Below are positions 62,688 through 64,000 of a stretch of DNA of 64,000 bases, in pieces. The stretch is from JBKQVT01 sp963727245. GTDB taxonomy: Bacteria > Planctomycetota > Planctomycetia > Pirellulales > Thermoguttaceae. The translations under genes were made by a program, and so were the position numbers. Within the stretch, counting starts at the first letter, position 1. Every line of letters starts with the position of its first letter. The DNA is taken from NCBI GenBank assembly GCA_963727245.1, contig CAVSFO010000020.1, positions 1 through 64,000 on the forward strand. Reading direction: 5' to 3'. The notes beneath the pieces are model-generated. The model searched no databases and was not told the origin of the DNA. It saw only the letters and a list, made by a program, of their open reading frames with translations.

Positions 62688-64000
62688 TTATATCACCGCC
62701 CGTTCCACGTCAAGACTGACCAGGCGCATCAGCTCGGCGTCGGACATTTCGGTGAGCATTTTCTCCGCGCCGCCTTCCAGAAGGTCGGCGGCCAGCCGCG
62801 TTTTCGCCTCGATCAGGGCGTCGATTTTTTCCTCGACCGTGCCGCGGCAGACGAACTTGTGGACCAGGACGTTGCGGCGCTGGCCGATGCGGAACGCCCG
62901 GTCGGTGGCCTGGTTCTCCACGGCCGGGTTCCACCAGCGATCGAAATGGATGACGTGCGAGGCGGCGGTGAGGTTCAGTCCCGTGCCGCCGGCCTTCAGC
63001 GAGAGGATGAAGAAGGGCGGCCCGCCGTCGCGTTGGAACTGGTCGACGAGTTGCTTGCGGCGGCCGACCGCCGTGCCGCCGTGCAGCACCAGTCCCGGCC
63101 GGCCGAAAACCCCGGCGAGGAACGCGGCCAGCGGCTCCGCCATCTCGCGGAACTGCGTGAAGACCAGTGCTCGCTGCTGGCGGGCGGCGATCTCTTCGCC
63201 GATTTCGGCCAGGCGGGTGAACTTGCCGCTGTCTTCGGGCTGGAATCGCCCGTCGCCGAGCAGTTGGCTGGGGTGATTGCAGAGTTGTTTGAAGCGCATC
63301 AGGTAGGCCAGGACCAAGCCGCGGCGTTTCATGCCTTCGGTGTTCTGGATCAGATCGGCGAGTTCCTGGACCAGCTTGGCGTAGAGGGCGGCCTGCCGCT
63401 TGCCCAGGCCGCAGAACGCCCGCACTTCGGTCTTCTCCGGCAGATCGGCGATGACCCGCTTGTCGGTCTTCAGCCGCCGCAGGATGTAGGGCTGCACCAG
63501 GCCGCGGAGCGGGGCATAGCGGTTCTCCTCGTCCGCTTCCATCCGCTTGACGAAGCTCTTGAACTTTTGCTGCGAGCCCAGCAGGCCCGGCGAGAGGAAG
63601 TCGAACAGCGACCAGAGGTCGGCCAGCCGGTTCTCCACCGGCGTGCCGCTCAGGGCGATGCGGGCGTCGGCCTTCAGGTGCTTGACGGCCTTCGTCTGCC
63701 GGGCGGCCGGGTTCTTGATGGCCTGCGCCTCGTCGAGCACGGCCAACTGCCAGTCCGTCTCCAACAGCCACGGTTGACGCAAGAGCATCCCATAGGTCGT
63801 CACGGCCACGTCGGCGGCCTCCATGGCCGCGGCGGGGTTGCCCGCGATGCGGGCCAGTTCCTCTTTCGGCGTTTCCGAGGGATGGATGAACGCGGCGCGG
63901 AGCGCGGGCGTGAAGCGGGCCATCTCGGCCCGCCAATTGGCCAAGAGCGACGCCGGCACCACCAGCAGCGAGGCCCGCGCGCGCCGCGCTTCTTCAGGGC
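62688..64000 (-). CDS. SNF2/HepA-type helicase, 3' part only (runs off window)
   Basis: 437 residues of the C-terminal portion. LVVPASLLANWRAEMARF (motif Ia), WQLAVLDEAQAIKNPAARQ (DEAQ box), ARIALSGTPVENRLADLWS (motif III), then lobe 2: RALVFTQFREMAEPLAAFL, PFFILSLKAGGTGLNLTAAS, HFDRWWNPAVENQATDRAFR (motif V/VI, IGQ). The Walker A lies beyond the window edge. The SWIM gene is its downstream neighbour. Confidence 0.92.
   Translation of the reverse strand, partial: PEEARRARASLLVVPASLLANWRAEMARFTPALRAAFIHPSETPKEELARIAGNPAAAMEAADVAVTTYGMLLRQPWLLETDWQLAVLDEAQAIKNPAARQTKAVKHLKADARIALSGTPVENRLADLWSLFDFLSPGLLGSQQKFKSFVKRMEADEENRYAPLRGLVQPYILRRLKTDKRVIADLPEKTEVRAFCGLGKRQAALYAKLVQELADLIQNTEGMKRRGLVLAYLMRFKQLCNHPSQLLGDGRFQPEDSGKFTRLAEIGEEIAARQQRALVFTQFREMAEPLAAFLAGVFGRPGLVLHGGTAVGRRKQLVDQFQRDGGPPFFILSLKAGGTGLNLTAASHVIHFDRWWNPAVENQATDRAFRIGQRRNVLVHKFVCRGTVEEKIDALIEAKTRLAADLLEGGAEKMLTEMSDAELMRLVSLDVERAVI

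Overview
The window is GC-rich, densely coded bacterial DNA, probably from a member of the Planctomycetota. That placement is inference from gene content: a HARE-HTH protein, a large primase/DUF3987 protein, an ECF sigma/zf-HC2/CsgG cluster, a SWIM plus SNF2 pair, and an HNH gene inside a tRNA array. About twenty genes carry single-base frameshifts although their motifs continue perfectly in the next frame. One compensated pair sits at a T homopolymer, so most are probably assembly or sequencing indels rather than true pseudogenes.

Layout. A broken tyrosine integrase (458-1725) runs up to a 58-bp att repeat (1727-1784). The same 58 bp recur exactly at 56169-56226 inside an intact tRNA-Ser(CGA) next to a second integrase (54736-56086). 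The 54.4 kb between them therefore looks like an integrated island, with the remnant of a second island tandem on its left. Inside the island, 3.8-33.1 kb is dominated by sulfur metabolism: an O-acetylhomoserine sulfhydrylase operon, cystathionine beta-synthase plus gamma-lyase, three cysteine synthases, YezD, an Rrf2 regulator, and a TusA/DsrE2 sulfur-relay pair. The centrepiece (21.6-27.2 kb) is a cysteine synthase, two tandem Family 2B (cyclic-nucleotide-domain) encapsulin shells and a cysteine desulfurase with a long disordered N-terminus, the expected cargo. An arsM operon and several small secreted proteins are interspersed. A sigma-54 activator (29.9 kb) sits with a set of GG-N10-GC promoters and a recurring GCCGTSA-N4-TSACGGC palindrome, which suggests one sigma-54 regulon covering cysteine synthesis, the encapsulin operon and several small genes.

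Next comes a Wadjet/MksBEFG-type defence operon (33.4-39.0 kb), then an array of 43 tRNA genes for all 20 amino acids (39.5-44.1 kb, minus strand) interrupted by one HNH gene. Many of its tRNAs are abnormal: C at position 33, leucine anticodons on bodies with short variable loops, and Val and Gly anticodons on bodies with long variable arms. The array is preceded by what looks like a terminator/antiterminator attenuator. A ~1,430-residue NTPase-nuclease fusion (45.2-49.5 kb) looks like another defence protein. The right end (50-56 kb) is the island maintenance module: two small HTH proteins, primase, a zinc-ribbon protein and the integrase, mostly joined by ATGA overlaps.

Right of the island lie chromosomal-type genes: 6-phosphofructokinase, an ECF sigma/anti-sigma/secreted-protein/CsgG-like operon, a SWIM protein and a partial SNF2 helicase that runs off the window.

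Working model (inference): cysteine made by the OAS sulfhydrylases and transsulfuration enzymes feeds the encapsulated desulfurase, the shell stores or buffers the released sulfur, and TusA/DsrE2 carry it onward, all under sigma-54 control.
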